This document shows, piece after piece, positions 8,555 through 15,152 of a stretch of 23,661 bases of DNA. The notes beneath the pieces were generated by a model. The model made no database searches and was not told the origin of the DNA. It saw nothing but the letters and a program-made list of their open reading frames with translations. This stretch comes from Clostridia bacterium (GTDB taxonomy: Bacteria; Bacillota_A; Clostridia; Christensenellales; Aristaeellaceae), in NCBI GenBank assembly GCA_017397695.1, contig JAFQIF010000159.1, positions 1-23,661 on the forward strand, given 5' to 3'. Position numbers and translations under genes: made by a program. The stretch's first letter is position 1, and the number at the start of each line of letters is the position of its first letter.

Positions 8555-9565
8555 ATGGCATTCTTTGGCTTTGGCAAGAAGAAAGAAGAGAAGCGCGAAG
8601 AGCAGATTCAGCAGACGGCTGTGCCTGAAACCGTGCAGCAGGAGGAAGCTCCTGCGCAAGACGAGAAGAAGGGCCTGTTTTCCCGCCTGTGGAATGGTCT
8701 GTCCAAAACCCGCACCAACGTCGCCGGACGTGTGGATGAGCTGATTGAGGCGACCGAGGAAATCGACGAGGATTTCTATGAGGATCTTGTGGATATCCTG
8801 ATCATGAGCGATATGGGTGTTCGTACCAGCGATAAGGTGATCGAAGAGCTCAAGCGCCGCATCGAGGCGCAGAGAATCACCGACGCCCGGAAGGCGCGCG
8901 AGATTCTCAAGCAGATCCTCAAGGAGATTATGGATATGCCGCGCAAGCCGCTCAAGTGGCCGATGATCATGATGGTTGTCGGTGTGAACGGCGTAGGCAA
9001 GACCACCACGATCGGCAAGCTGGCGATGCGCTTCAAGGATGCGCGTCATAGTGTCGTATTGGCTGCAGCGGATACTTTCCGTGCTGCCGCTGCCGATCAG
9101 CTGGAAATCTGGTCCGATCGTGCGCAGGTGCCGATCGTTCGCCATGCCGAGGGCGCGGATCCGGCTGCTGTTGTATTCGATGGCATCCAGAAGGCAAAGG
9201 CCACGGAGGCCGATCTGCTGATCGTCGATACCGCCGGCCGCCTGCATAACAAGAAGAACCTCATGGAGGAGCTTCGCAAGATTTCCCGCATTATCCAGCG
9301 CGAGTATGAGGGTGCAGAAGTACGTACGCTGCTGGTCATCGATGCGACGACCGGACAGAATGGCCTGCAGCAGGCGCGAGAGTTTGCTTCTGTGGCAGAC
9401 GTTTCCGGAATTGTGCTCACTAAGCTGGATGGCACCGCCAAGGGCGGCATTGCCGTGGCGATCATGGATGAGCTCAAGCTGCCCGTGCTTTATATCGGTG
9501 TGGGAGAGGGCATTGAGGATTTGCAGGCGTTCGATGCCCGTGCGTTTGTCGATGCGATTTTCTGA
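8555..9565 (+). CDS. ftsY: Signal recognition particle receptor FtsY
   Basis: SRP-family GTPase that docks ribosome-SRP complexes at the membrane. 336 residues; AAGGGG 8 nt before ATG 8555. A short charged N-terminal region (1-40) is followed by the helical N domain (about 45-125) and the G domain, with P-loop GVNGVGKTT at 143-151, DTAGR at 225-229 and TKLDG at 289-293. The ADTFRAAAADQL segment is typical of FtsY. The short acidic region fits Gram-positive FtsY rather than the long proteobacterial form. The usual Firmicutes downstream neighbours ylxM and ffh are not here. Confidence 0.97.
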   Translation: MAFFGFGKKKEEKREEQIQQTAVPETVQQEEAPAQDEKKGLFSRLWNGLSKTRTNVAGRVDELIEATEEIDEDFYEDLVDILIMSDMGVRTSDKVIEELKRRIEAQRITDARKAREILKQILKEIMDMPRKPLKWPMIMMVVGVNGVGKTTTIGKLAMRFKDARHSVVLAAADTFRAAAADQLEIWSDRAQVPIVRHAEGADPAAVVFDGIQKAKATEADLLIVDTAGRLHNKKNLMEELRKISRIIQREYEGAEVRTLLVIDATTGQNGLQQAREFASVADVSGIVLTKLDGTAKGGIAVAIMDELKLPVLYIGVGEGIEDLQAFDARAFVDAIF

Positions 9566-9598
9566 TCGTATTGAGCATCTGGCTGCAGTCCGGAGATA

Positions 9599-9607
9599 TG
9601 CTATGAT
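9599..9607 (+). promoter_or_regulatory. Possible extended -10 promoter before the 179-residue membrane protein
   Basis: TGCTATGAT at 9599-9607 fits an extended -10 (TGnTATnAT). There is no good -35 at normal distance; TTGAGC at 9571 lies 25 nt upstream. Weak support. Confidence 0.3.
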
Positions 9608-9647
9608 AAGGGTTTGTAAATCGAATGGATCCTTGTCCTGAATGGTA

Positions 9648-9668
9648 CCGACCACAGGTCGGAGGAGG
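9648..9668 (+). promoter_or_regulatory. Hairpin overlapping the ribosome binding site of the 179-residue membrane protein
   Basis: CCGACC (9648-9653) and GGTCGG (9657-9662) can form a 6-bp GC-rich stem with an ACA loop. The 3' arm runs into GGAGGAGG (9661-9668), the Shine-Dalgarno for GTG 9677, so folding would hide its first two bases. Confidence 0.45.
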
Positions 9669-9676
9669 TATGCGTC

Positions 9677-10216
9677 GTGAGAATACTCAGACGTTTTCTC
9701 AGCTTCATTGCCTCGCGCATGTTTTTTCTTACGGTCATCAGCGCATTGCTGATCATCTCGTTTTATCTGGCGATGAATACAGCCAATATCTGGGTGCTCA
9801 TTGATGACGGCTTGAGCGCGCGCGCTTCGGTTGTGCTTATGGGTACGGATTCTGACGATCTATCCAAGTATTTCAGGCAGGAGTTTATCAGCCAGGATCC
9901 TGTTCTTCAGGTGGGTTTGAGCGATACTTCACCGTATAAGGACTATGAGGTGCGCGGGTTTGACCACCGCGTGAGAATGGTGTCCGTGTGGTCCTGGCCT
10001 TGGGAAAATGTCGCACGCGCCGAGATCATCGAGAGTATCCCGGCTATTGACGGCACGATCCGCTCCTCCCGCCGTGAGGCTGCGCTTCTTGCTGGCGGTG
10101 AAGCGCGTCTGTCCCCGCCGGAATGGATGGCGTCGCGCTATCGTGTGACGCTCACCCGAACGGCAGGCCGTTGGATGATTTCCAATTTGCAGCTTATTGA
10201 ACAGATAAAAGAATGA
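9677..10216 (+). CDS. Membrane-anchored protein of unknown function
   Basis: I do not recognise this 179-residue protein. It starts at GTG 9677, 8 nt after an excellent GGAGGAGG. The basic N-terminus (MRILRRF) is followed by one hydrophobic helix at about 14-36, then a soluble domain of about 140 residues with no Cys, predicted to lie outside the membrane. That domain has a DDLSKYF segment, a Trp-rich VSVWSWPWEN patch, and an ending RYRVTLTRTAGRWMISNLQL that looks like a closing beta-sheet. The ATGA overlap with the tRNA-dihydrouridine synthase gene indicates translational coupling. The topology resembles small extracytoplasmic assembly or sensor proteins, but nothing shows a specific role. 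Confidence 0.8.
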   Translation: MRILRRFLSFIASRMFFLTVISALLIISFYLAMNTANIWVLIDDGLSARASVVLMGTDSDDLSKYFRQEFISQDPVLQVGLSDTSPYKDYEVRGFDHRVRMVSVWSWPWENVARAEIIESIPAIDGTIRSSRREAALLAGGEARLSPPEWMASRYRVTLTRTAGRWMISNLQLIEQIKE

Positions 10217-11187
10217 CAGATTTTAGTTTTCTCAAGCAAGGCGCGATGCTTGCGCCCATGGCCGGTGTAACGGATATGCCCTTCCGTGTACTCTGCCACG
10301 AAATGGGCTGCCCGATGGCAGTCAGTGAAATGGTGAGTGCAAAGGGGTATGTGCTTGCGCCGAAGGACAACCGTGCATCCCGAGAATTGCTGGCTGTCGC
10401 ACCGGAGGAAGAGGGCGCAGTAATCCTGCAGATTTTCGGCCATGAACCGGATATCATGGCAAGGGCAGCTCAGGAACTCACACGCGATGGACGCTATGCT
10501 ATGCTGGATATCAACATGGGTTGTCCTGTACCTAAGATTGTGGGCAATGGAGAAGGCAGCGCGCTGATGAAGAATCCGTCTCTTGCTGCGGATATTGTGC
10601 TAGAGGTCGTCTCGGCTTCCCATGTGCCGGTTACGGTCAAGATGCGTATGGGCTTTGACGCGGGCAGCGAAACCTGTTTGGAGCTTGGACCCATGGTGGA
10701 AAAGGCAGGCGCAGCGATGATTACGCTGCATGCACGCACGCGCAGCCAATACTATGAGGGGAATGCCGACTGGCGCGCGATCAAAAAGCTGAAACAGCGT
10801 GTTTCTATTCCTGTCGTCGGCAATGGGGATGTGACTTCTTGGCAGGATGCAATGCGCATGATGGAGGAGACGGGATGCGATGGCGTGGCGGTTGGCCGCG
10901 CCGCACAGGGCAATCCGTGGGTATTTGAGCAGATTCGCTGCGGCATGCAGGGCAAGCCGGTACGCGTTATTCCTGCGAAGGAAAAGCTGGAGGTGCTGCT
11001 GCGCCATGTACGTATGCTTGCCGAGATGAAAGGCGAGTCTGTCGCCGTGCGCGAGATGCGCCGCCATGTCGTCTGCTATGTCAAGGGCATGCGTGATGCT
11101 GCAAAGATCCGCACACAGGTGAACAGCATTCTTACGATTGACGCACTGGAAGAAGCGCTGACCGCGTTCATGCTTTCCAGAGAATAA
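10213..11187 (+). CDS. dusB: tRNA-dihydrouridine synthase (DusB-like)
   Basis: FMN- and NADPH-dependent enzyme that reduces specific uridines in tRNA to dihydrouridine. 324 residues. The TIM-barrel motifs are in order: APMAGVTDMPFR at about 14-25, SEMVSAKG, DINMGCP with the catalytic cysteine C104, VTVKMRMG, ITLHARTR, and the phosphate-binding PVVGNGDV and GVAVGRAAQGNPW. A C-terminal helical domain follows. The start ATG overlaps the stop of the preceding gene by 4 nt. The DusB assignment rests on overall resemblance; the target position in tRNA is not directly visible. A strong terminator follows. Confidence 0.93.
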   Translation: MTDFSFLKQGAMLAPMAGVTDMPFRVLCHEMGCPMAVSEMVSAKGYVLAPKDNRASRELLAVAPEEEGAVILQIFGHEPDIMARAAQELTRDGRYAMLDINMGCPVPKIVGNGEGSALMKNPSLAADIVLEVVSASHVPVTVKMRMGFDAGSETCLELGPMVEKAGAAMITLHARTRSQYYEGNADWRAIKKLKQRVSIPVVGNGDVTSWQDAMRMMEETGCDGVAVGRAAQGNPWVFEQIRCGMQGKPVRVIPAKEKLEVLLRHVRMLAEMKGESVAVREMRRHVVCYVKGMRDAAKIRTQVNSILTIDALEEALTAFMLSRE

Positions 11188-11203
11188 GAATGTTTTCAGC
11201 ACA

Positions 11204-11248
11204 ATACAAAAACAGGATCAGCATTTGGAGCTGACCCTGTTTTTGTAT
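11204..11248. terminator. Strong, probably bidirectional terminator between dus and the convergent membrane-protein gene
   Basis: Arms 11204-11222 and 11230-11248 pair over 19 bp with one A-C mismatch and a 7-nt loop. The outer part is A-rich on the left and T-rich on the right, giving a U-rich 3' end in both directions. It lies 16 nt after dus and 25 nt from the end of the opposing gene. Confidence 0.9.
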
Positions 11249-11273
11249 GTTTCAGGAGAAAAAACAAGCGAAA

Positions 11274-11639
11274 TCAGACTTCTGGCGCCTTGAAATGGTT
11301 CTGGAGCGCCATGCCGATGATCGTCATGCCGACGAGCAGAATGACGATCTCGATGCCCAGCGCAATGCCGACGCAGCACAGCAGAGAAACCGTATCCGCA
11401 AAGGGCATTACGATCATGAAGCCGATACCGGCGATGAGCATCAGAATGCTGAAGAGAACCAGACGGGAACTGACCAGTTTCTGCGTATACTGACATGCGT
11501 CTGGGGTGGAAGGCGCGCAGTCAATGGGATAAGCGCATGCAGCGCCCGGAGCTGCTTTCTGGCAGCGCAAGCCGTACAAAAGCGTCAACACGGGCGCAAG
11601 CAGCAGGATGGCATAGCAGAGAAATAAAAGTGCGGTCAT
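11274..11639 (-). CDS. Small three-helix membrane protein with a four-cysteine loop, unknown function
   Basis: A 121-residue protein, not recognised. The start ATG at 11639 was chosen because AAGGAGG lies 8 nt upstream; the earlier in-frame ATG at 11657 would place that site inside the gene. Hydrophobic helices are predicted at about 2-24, 60-80 and 84-111. The loop between helices 1 and 2 carries C26, C35, C41 and C49 in a Pro/Ala-rich context, which could bind a metal or form disulfides. A further CC pair (88-89) sits in helix 3. It has its own consensus promoter and a shared terminator, so it is a single-gene unit. Confidence 0.72.
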   Translation of the reverse strand: MTALLFLCYAILLLAPVLTLLYGLRCQKAAPGAACAYPIDCAPSTPDACQYTQKLVSSRLVLFSILMLIAGIGFMIVMPFADTVSLLCCVGIALGIEIVILLVGMTIIGMALQNHFKAPEV

Positions 11640-11694
11640 AACGGGTTCCTCCTTCAAGTGATGATCATAAATCGTGGATGAATATCTGTATTCA

Positions 11695-11723
11695 ATTATG
11701 CGCTGGTTTCAGGCAAGCGTCAA
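11695..11723 (-). promoter_or_regulatory. Sigma-A promoter of the four-cysteine membrane protein
   Basis: On the minus strand TTGACG (11723-11718) and CATAAT (11700-11695) are separated by exactly 17 nt. The gene start is 55 nt downstream. Confidence 0.75.
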
Positions 11724-11808
11724 GGAGGATAAACGACAAGATAATGACAAGGAAAATGCTGGCGACATATAGATTTTTTATAAAGAAATAATAATAAAGA
11801 AATATGTA

Positions 11809-11834
11809 TTCAGACGGCGTAAAAGCCGTCTGAA
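11809..11834 (-). terminator. Terminator of the enolase/permease operon
   Basis: Perfect 10-bp stem TTCAGACGGC (11809-11818) and GCCGTCTGAA (11825-11834) with loop GTAAAA, followed on the minus strand by an A/T-rich stretch. It starts 27 nt after the permease stop. Each arm equals the 10-mer DNA uptake sequence known from Neisseria, probably by coincidence. Confidence 0.7.
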
Positions 11835-11860
11835 TGGGCATATTCGGGCAGAATACGGCA

Positions 11861-12625
11861 TTATGCAAACGATGCCGCCATGTTGATCAGCGAAGTGAAC
11901 AGGCTCAGTCGCAGAAGCGTATCACCTGTGCGCCGGCCGGTCAGGTGCATGCCTGGGAGCATGGGCGCCAGCGCGCCAAGCAGAGCTCCGGGGAGAAGCC
12001 AGAGCAGCAATTCTGCATTCGGCAGATTCATTCTGCTGCGGATAAACAGAACGAGTAATTTACCGATCATGGCGCACAGGGAGATTGTCAGCGCTGCCGC
12101 TGCAGCTTCGTCATCCTCTGCATCATACAGCAGATAATAGAGCATCAGTGTCAGCGGCACGGCGCCGAAGGCAAGAAACGACGCCAACAGCCCGACAATC
12201 AACGCAGCAGGCAGAGACGTCAGGCGCGTAACGGCGAGCGGGCGAATCGTTCGCGAGAGCATGGAAAAATACAGAGCTGGCAGCGCGATAAGCGTAAAGA
12301 GCAGTGCGTTCTGAAGGAGAACAGCATTCTGCTGCTTGAGGATTCCAAAGAAGCGGCCGCTGATCAAGTCGCCCAGTATGCCGCCGATGAACGCGCCGAC
12401 AGCGAGCAGAATCAGTTCATCGCGATGTAGCGGCAACGGCTTGCTTAGCGCAAAGAATGCACTGACCAGCGCAGCGCTGAGCGTTGCGACTGTGCAAAGC
12501 ATCGCTGTAGCGGTGGGTTCCAGTGGAGAGACGGCGTCCAGAAGTGGGCGCAGCAGCGTTGTTGCGCCTATGCCGGAAGATAGGCCGAGCCATGCGCATA
12601 CGGCGCTGAGCAGCAGATAGATCAT
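11861..12625 (-). CDS. TauE/SafE-family membrane permease
   Basis: A 254-residue integral membrane protein, about eight helices, of the family that exports sulfite, sulfoacetate or other small organosulfur anions and related substrates. Evidence is the hydrophobic profile, the N-terminal glycine-rich half-repeat (WLGLSSGIGATTLLRPLL) and the central GAFIGGILGDLISGRFF, typical of the family's two four-helix repeats. The start ATG at 12625 overlaps the enolase TGA as ATGA, so it depends on enolase translation; a frame extension upstream is enolase sequence in another frame. Substrate unknown. A hairpin terminator follows. Confidence 0.78.
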   Translation of the reverse strand: MIYLLLSAVCAWLGLSSGIGATTLLRPLLDAVSPLEPTATAMLCTVATLSAALVSAFFALSKPLPLHRDELILLAVGAFIGGILGDLISGRFFGILKQQNAVLLQNALLFTLIALPALYFSMLSRTIRPLAVTRLTSLPAALIVGLLASFLAFGAVPLTLMLYYLLYDAEDDEAAAAALTISLCAMIGKLLVLFIRSRMNLPNAELLLWLLPGALLGALAPMLPGMHLTGRRTGDTLLRLSLFTSLINMAASFA

Positions 12626-13902
12626 GGTTTTTCTGCTCCGCCGGGGAATGCAGCCGCATTGCCCAGGGCGTCTTCGATGCGCAGCAGACGGTTGTATTTG
12701 GCTGTTCGCTCGCTGCGGCATGGGGCGCCGGCTTTGATCTGGCCTGCATTGAGTGCAACAGTAAGATCGGCAATCGTCGTATCTTCGCTCTCTCCGCTTC
12801 GATGGGATACGACGGTGTGATATCCGGCTTGCTGAGCCTGCTGGGCCGCCCGTATGGTTTCGCTCAGCGTGCCGATCTGATTGGGCTTGAGTAGGATAGC
12901 ATTGGCGCAGCCCATGGATATGCCTTTGCTCAGCCTTTCTGCGTTGGTCACGAAAAGATCATCGCCGACCAGCTGACAGGTTGATCCAAGCGCTCTTGTC
13001 ATTTCCTGCCAGGCGCTCCAGTCTTCTTCGCCCAGGCCGTCTTCGATGGAGCGGATAGGATATTGCGCAATCAGTGCCTGCCAGTGTGCGGTCAGCGCGT
13101 CTGCGGTGAAGCTCCGTTTGGACTTAGGCATTGTATACCCGCGCTTGTCCTTCCATTCGCTGGCGGCTGCGTCCAGCGATAGGGTAAAATCACTGCCCGG
13201 CGTATAGCCTGCGCGGCAGATTGACTCCAGAATGAGATCAATTGCCTCTGTTTCATTGTGTAGATCCGGCGCAAAACCGCCTTCATCGCCGACAGCCGTA
13301 GAGAGGCCTTTCTTTTTGAGCAGCGCCTCCAGCGCGTGATATACCTCGGCGCACATGCGAAGCGCGCCGCGAAATGTCTGCGCTCCCGAGGGGATGATCA
13401 TGAACTCCTGAATATCCAGGCTGTTGGCCGCGTGTGCGCCGCCGTTGAGGATGTTCATCATCGGCATGGGGAGCGTCACAGCCTGTGTGCCGCCCAGAAA
13501 GCGATACAGCGCAACGCCTTGCGCGCTGGCAGCGGCTTTCGCACAGGCCATGGACACGGCCAGCGTGGCGTTCGCGCCGAGAACAGATTTGTTGTCTGTA
13601 CCATCCAGCTGGATCAGCGCCTGATCAACAGCAAACAACTCGCCTGCGTCCATGCCGCGCAGCGCTTTATCGATGCTTGTAGAAACATTCTTGCAGGCAC
13701 GGCGAACGCCTTTGCCGCCATAGCACTGCATATCATGATCGCGCAGCTCCAACGCCTCATATTTGCCGGTGGAAGCGCCGCTGGGCGCAATCGCAGTGCA
13801 GGTTACGCCGCAGGATAACGAAACCTCGGCCTCGACCGTTGGATTGCCGCGCGAGTCAAGTACCTCGCGGCCCAGTACGCTAACGATTTCTGTTTTTATC
13901 AT
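12622..13902 (-). CDS. eno: Enolase (phosphopyruvate hydratase)
   Basis: Interconverts 2-phosphoglycerate and phosphoenolpyruvate in glycolysis. 426 residues, the normal length. All catalytic residues are present: S41 loop (SGAST), H157, E166, E207, metal ligands D244, E287 and D314, base K339, the HRS triad at 367-369 and K390. Minor departures from usual enolases are GGAHAAN in place of the common GGxHADN, and GAPCRSER where GSPARSER-like sequence is common. GGAGGG lies about 8 nt before ATG 13902. The stop overlaps the TauE-like permease start by 4 nt. It is not adjacent to other glycolytic genes, so it could be a second copy; this cannot be decided from the window. Confidence 0.95.
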   Translation of the reverse strand: MIKTEIVSVLGREVLDSRGNPTVEAEVSLSCGVTCTAIAPSGASTGKYEALELRDHDMQCYGGKGVRRACKNVSTSIDKALRGMDAGELFAVDQALIQLDGTDNKSVLGANATLAVSMACAKAAASAQGVALYRFLGGTQAVTLPMPMMNILNGGAHAANSLDIQEFMIIPSGAQTFRGALRMCAEVYHALEALLKKKGLSTAVGDEGGFAPDLHNETEAIDLILESICRAGYTPGSDFTLSLDAAASEWKDKRGYTMPKSKRSFTADALTAHWQALIAQYPIRSIEDGLGEEDWSAWQEMTRALGSTCQLVGDDLFVTNAERLSKGISMGCANAILLKPNQIGTLSETIRAAQQAQQAGYHTVVSHRSGESEDTTIADLTVALNAGQIKAGAPCRSERTAKYNRLLRIEDALGNAAAFPGGAEKP

Positions 13903-13920
13903 TCCGATCCCTCCACTTTT

Positions 13921-13947
13921 TTCTCAGCCTGCGCAGACGCATGAGAA
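13921..13947 (-). other. Leader hairpin upstream of enolase
   Basis: TTCTCA (13921-13926) pairs with TGAGAA (13942-13947), and inside it TGCG pairs with CGCA around a CAGA loop, leaving a GCC bulge. On the minus strand it sits just upstream of the enolase ribosome site. There is no U-tract, so it is not a standard terminator. Confidence 0.35.
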
Positions 13948-13954
13948 ACTATGC

Positions 13955-13981
13955 AAAAAAGCCGGCATTGCTGCCGGCTTT
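13955..13981 (-). terminator. Rho-independent terminator of the SH3-repeat protein gene
   Basis: 10-bp perfect stem AAAGCCGGCA (13958-13967) and TGCCGGCTTT (13972-13981) with a 4-nt loop, followed on the minus strand by six U residues. It lies about 60 nt past the gene end and separates it from enolase. Confidence 0.9.
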
Positions 13982-14043
13982 GTGAAGTAGGTAAGTGATG
14001 GAGAACACGCAAAGATGTGTGAGGAAGGGAATAGGGAAAGGAA

Positions 14044-14946
14044 TCAGAACTTGAGGAACCAGGTGGAGATATAGCCGGTCTGGCCGTTGATGCTGGTTTT
14101 GGTCCAGTCTGTGCCCTTGTCAAGTACATCGATCTTTGTACCGACAGGCACAGTGGTCAGCACCGCGCTGTTCAGGCTGGCGCTCTTTCGGAAATTCACG
14201 TAGCTGTTGCCGTTGGGGTTGTATACGGTCGCTGTGCCGGTGACGGTCTCGTCGGTTACCTTCAGATACTTGGCCATCATGTAACCGGTCTGGCCGTCCA
14301 CCTTCACCTTGTACCAGCCGTCCAGCTTCGCCAGCAGGGTTACGCTCTTGCCATTGCGGTAGTAGCCCAGCGAGCTGCTAGCAGTATTCGGCTCGCTGCG
14401 CAGGAACAGCACCTGCGTATCCAGCGGATTGTTCACGACTGCGGTGCCAATGGAGGCGCTGCTGCCAGTAGAGCTGGCGGGCTTGCTCGAGGACAGCCAC
14501 AGGCTGGCCATGTAGCCGGTCTGGCTGCCGACTTTCACCTTACTCCAGCCATCCTGGGTGGAAAGCACGGTCACCTTCGTGCCGCGCGGATAGGAGCCCA
14601 GGATATTGCCGTTCGGGGTGCTGCGCAGGTTCAGTCCTCGGGTATTGGTGTTCACGTAGCGGGTGTAGTGAGCGGCGCCTTCTGTGCCCAGGTACTGGGT
14701 ATACATGTAGCCCTTCTGGCCGCCCACCTGGACAAAAGCCCAGCTGCCGTCATATCCCAGTACTTCCACCTCGGTACCCCAGCCGTACTTGCCCAGGATA
14801 TCGGATTCGGTGGAAGCCTCGGCACGCAGGTTCAGCGTGCCAGCGGTGATCACACGGGTCTCGTTTTCGGCGTTGGCAGCGCAGGGAACCGCCATCGCCA
14901 TGCACATCATTGCGGCGAGAGCCGCCTTCTTATTGGTGTTTTTCAT
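14044..14946 (-). CDS. Secreted protein with four bacterial SH3 domains
   Basis: 300 residues. A signal peptide occupies about 1-26 (MKNTNKKAALAAMM..., cleavage near ANA-EN). Four SH3-like domains follow at about 31-87, 97-152, 167-230 and 237-300. Each begins with a LNLR/LFLR/VNFR-type strand and ends with GQxGYMxxxYL or GQTGYIxxWFL. A Ser-rich linker (152-166) divides domains 2 and 3. Bacterial SH3 domains of this kind usually bind peptidoglycan or target wall enzymes, but no catalytic domain is present, so it probably acts as a wall-binding or adaptor protein. AAGGAGG is 8 nt before ATG 14946. A long leader hairpin precedes it and a strong terminator follows. Confidence 0.88.
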   Translation of the reverse strand: MKNTNKKAALAAMMCMAMAVPCAANAENETRVITAGTLNLRAEASTESDILGKYGWGTEVEVLGYDGSWAFVQVGGQKGYMYTQYLGTEGAAHYTRYVNTNTRGLNLRSTPNGNILGSYPRGTKVTVLSTQDGWSKVKVGSQTGYMASLWLSSSKPASSTGSSASIGTAVVNNPLDTQVLFLRSEPNTASSSLGYYRNGKSVTLLAKLDGWYKVKVDGQTGYMMAKYLKVTDETVTGTATVYNPNGNSYVNFRKSASLNSAVLTTVPVGTKIDVLDKGTDWTKTSINGQTGYISTWFLKF

Positions 14947-14970
14947 CAGGATTTCCTCCTTAAGTCTCGC

Positions 14971-15004
14971 GAAGACGTTCAAGCGGCCGCTCTTGAGCGT
15001 CTTC
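14971..15004 (-). promoter_or_regulatory. Long leader hairpin upstream of the SH3-repeat gene
   Basis: Arms 14971-14983 and 14992-15004 form a 13-bp stem with one G-T wobble around an 8-nt GC-rich loop. It lies about 10 nt upstream of the AAGGAGG of the SH3 gene. No U-tract follows, so it is more likely an mRNA stabiliser, a protein-binding site or an operator than a terminator. Confidence 0.55.
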
Positions 15005-15104
15005 TGCACATAAGACGCAACAGGATAATCGATTATTGCCATATCATCGTTACCATGTTCTGGAAGGAAGAGGCGATGTTCGGGGAAAATACAAGAATAT
15101 ATAG

Positions 15105-15132
15105 AAAAAAGACGCATGCAAGCGCATGCGTC
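15105..15132 (-). terminator. Rho-independent terminator of the pseudouridine synthase gene
   Basis: 9-bp perfect stem GACGCATGC (15111-15119) and GCATGCGTC (15124-15132) with loop AAGC, followed on the minus strand by six U residues. It lies 20 nt past the gene end. Confidence 0.9.
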
Positions 15133-15152
15133 CATTGTATTGGAAGGTATTG

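Noticed and set aside
6007..8577. Very long open frame (856 codons) on the minus strand
   Set aside because: It is antisense to smc. The GC-rich third positions and Gln/Glu-rich coiled coil of smc suppress stops on the opposite strand. It has no promoter, plausible domain or ribosome site.
8495..9655. 386-codon minus-strand frame over ftsY
   Set aside because: Antisense to ftsY with no motif or ribosome site.
11744..11791. AAGGAGG at 11722-11728 followed by a 15-codon frame from ATG 11744
   Set aside because: The spacing of about 15 nt is too long, the peptide is very short, and the purine run overlaps the -35 box of the minus-strand promoter.
14947..15135. In-frame upstream extension of the SH3 protein to ATG 15135
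   Set aside because: The ATG at 14946 has a perfect ribosome site and starts a clean signal peptide; the extension overlaps the upstream terminator and leader hairpin.
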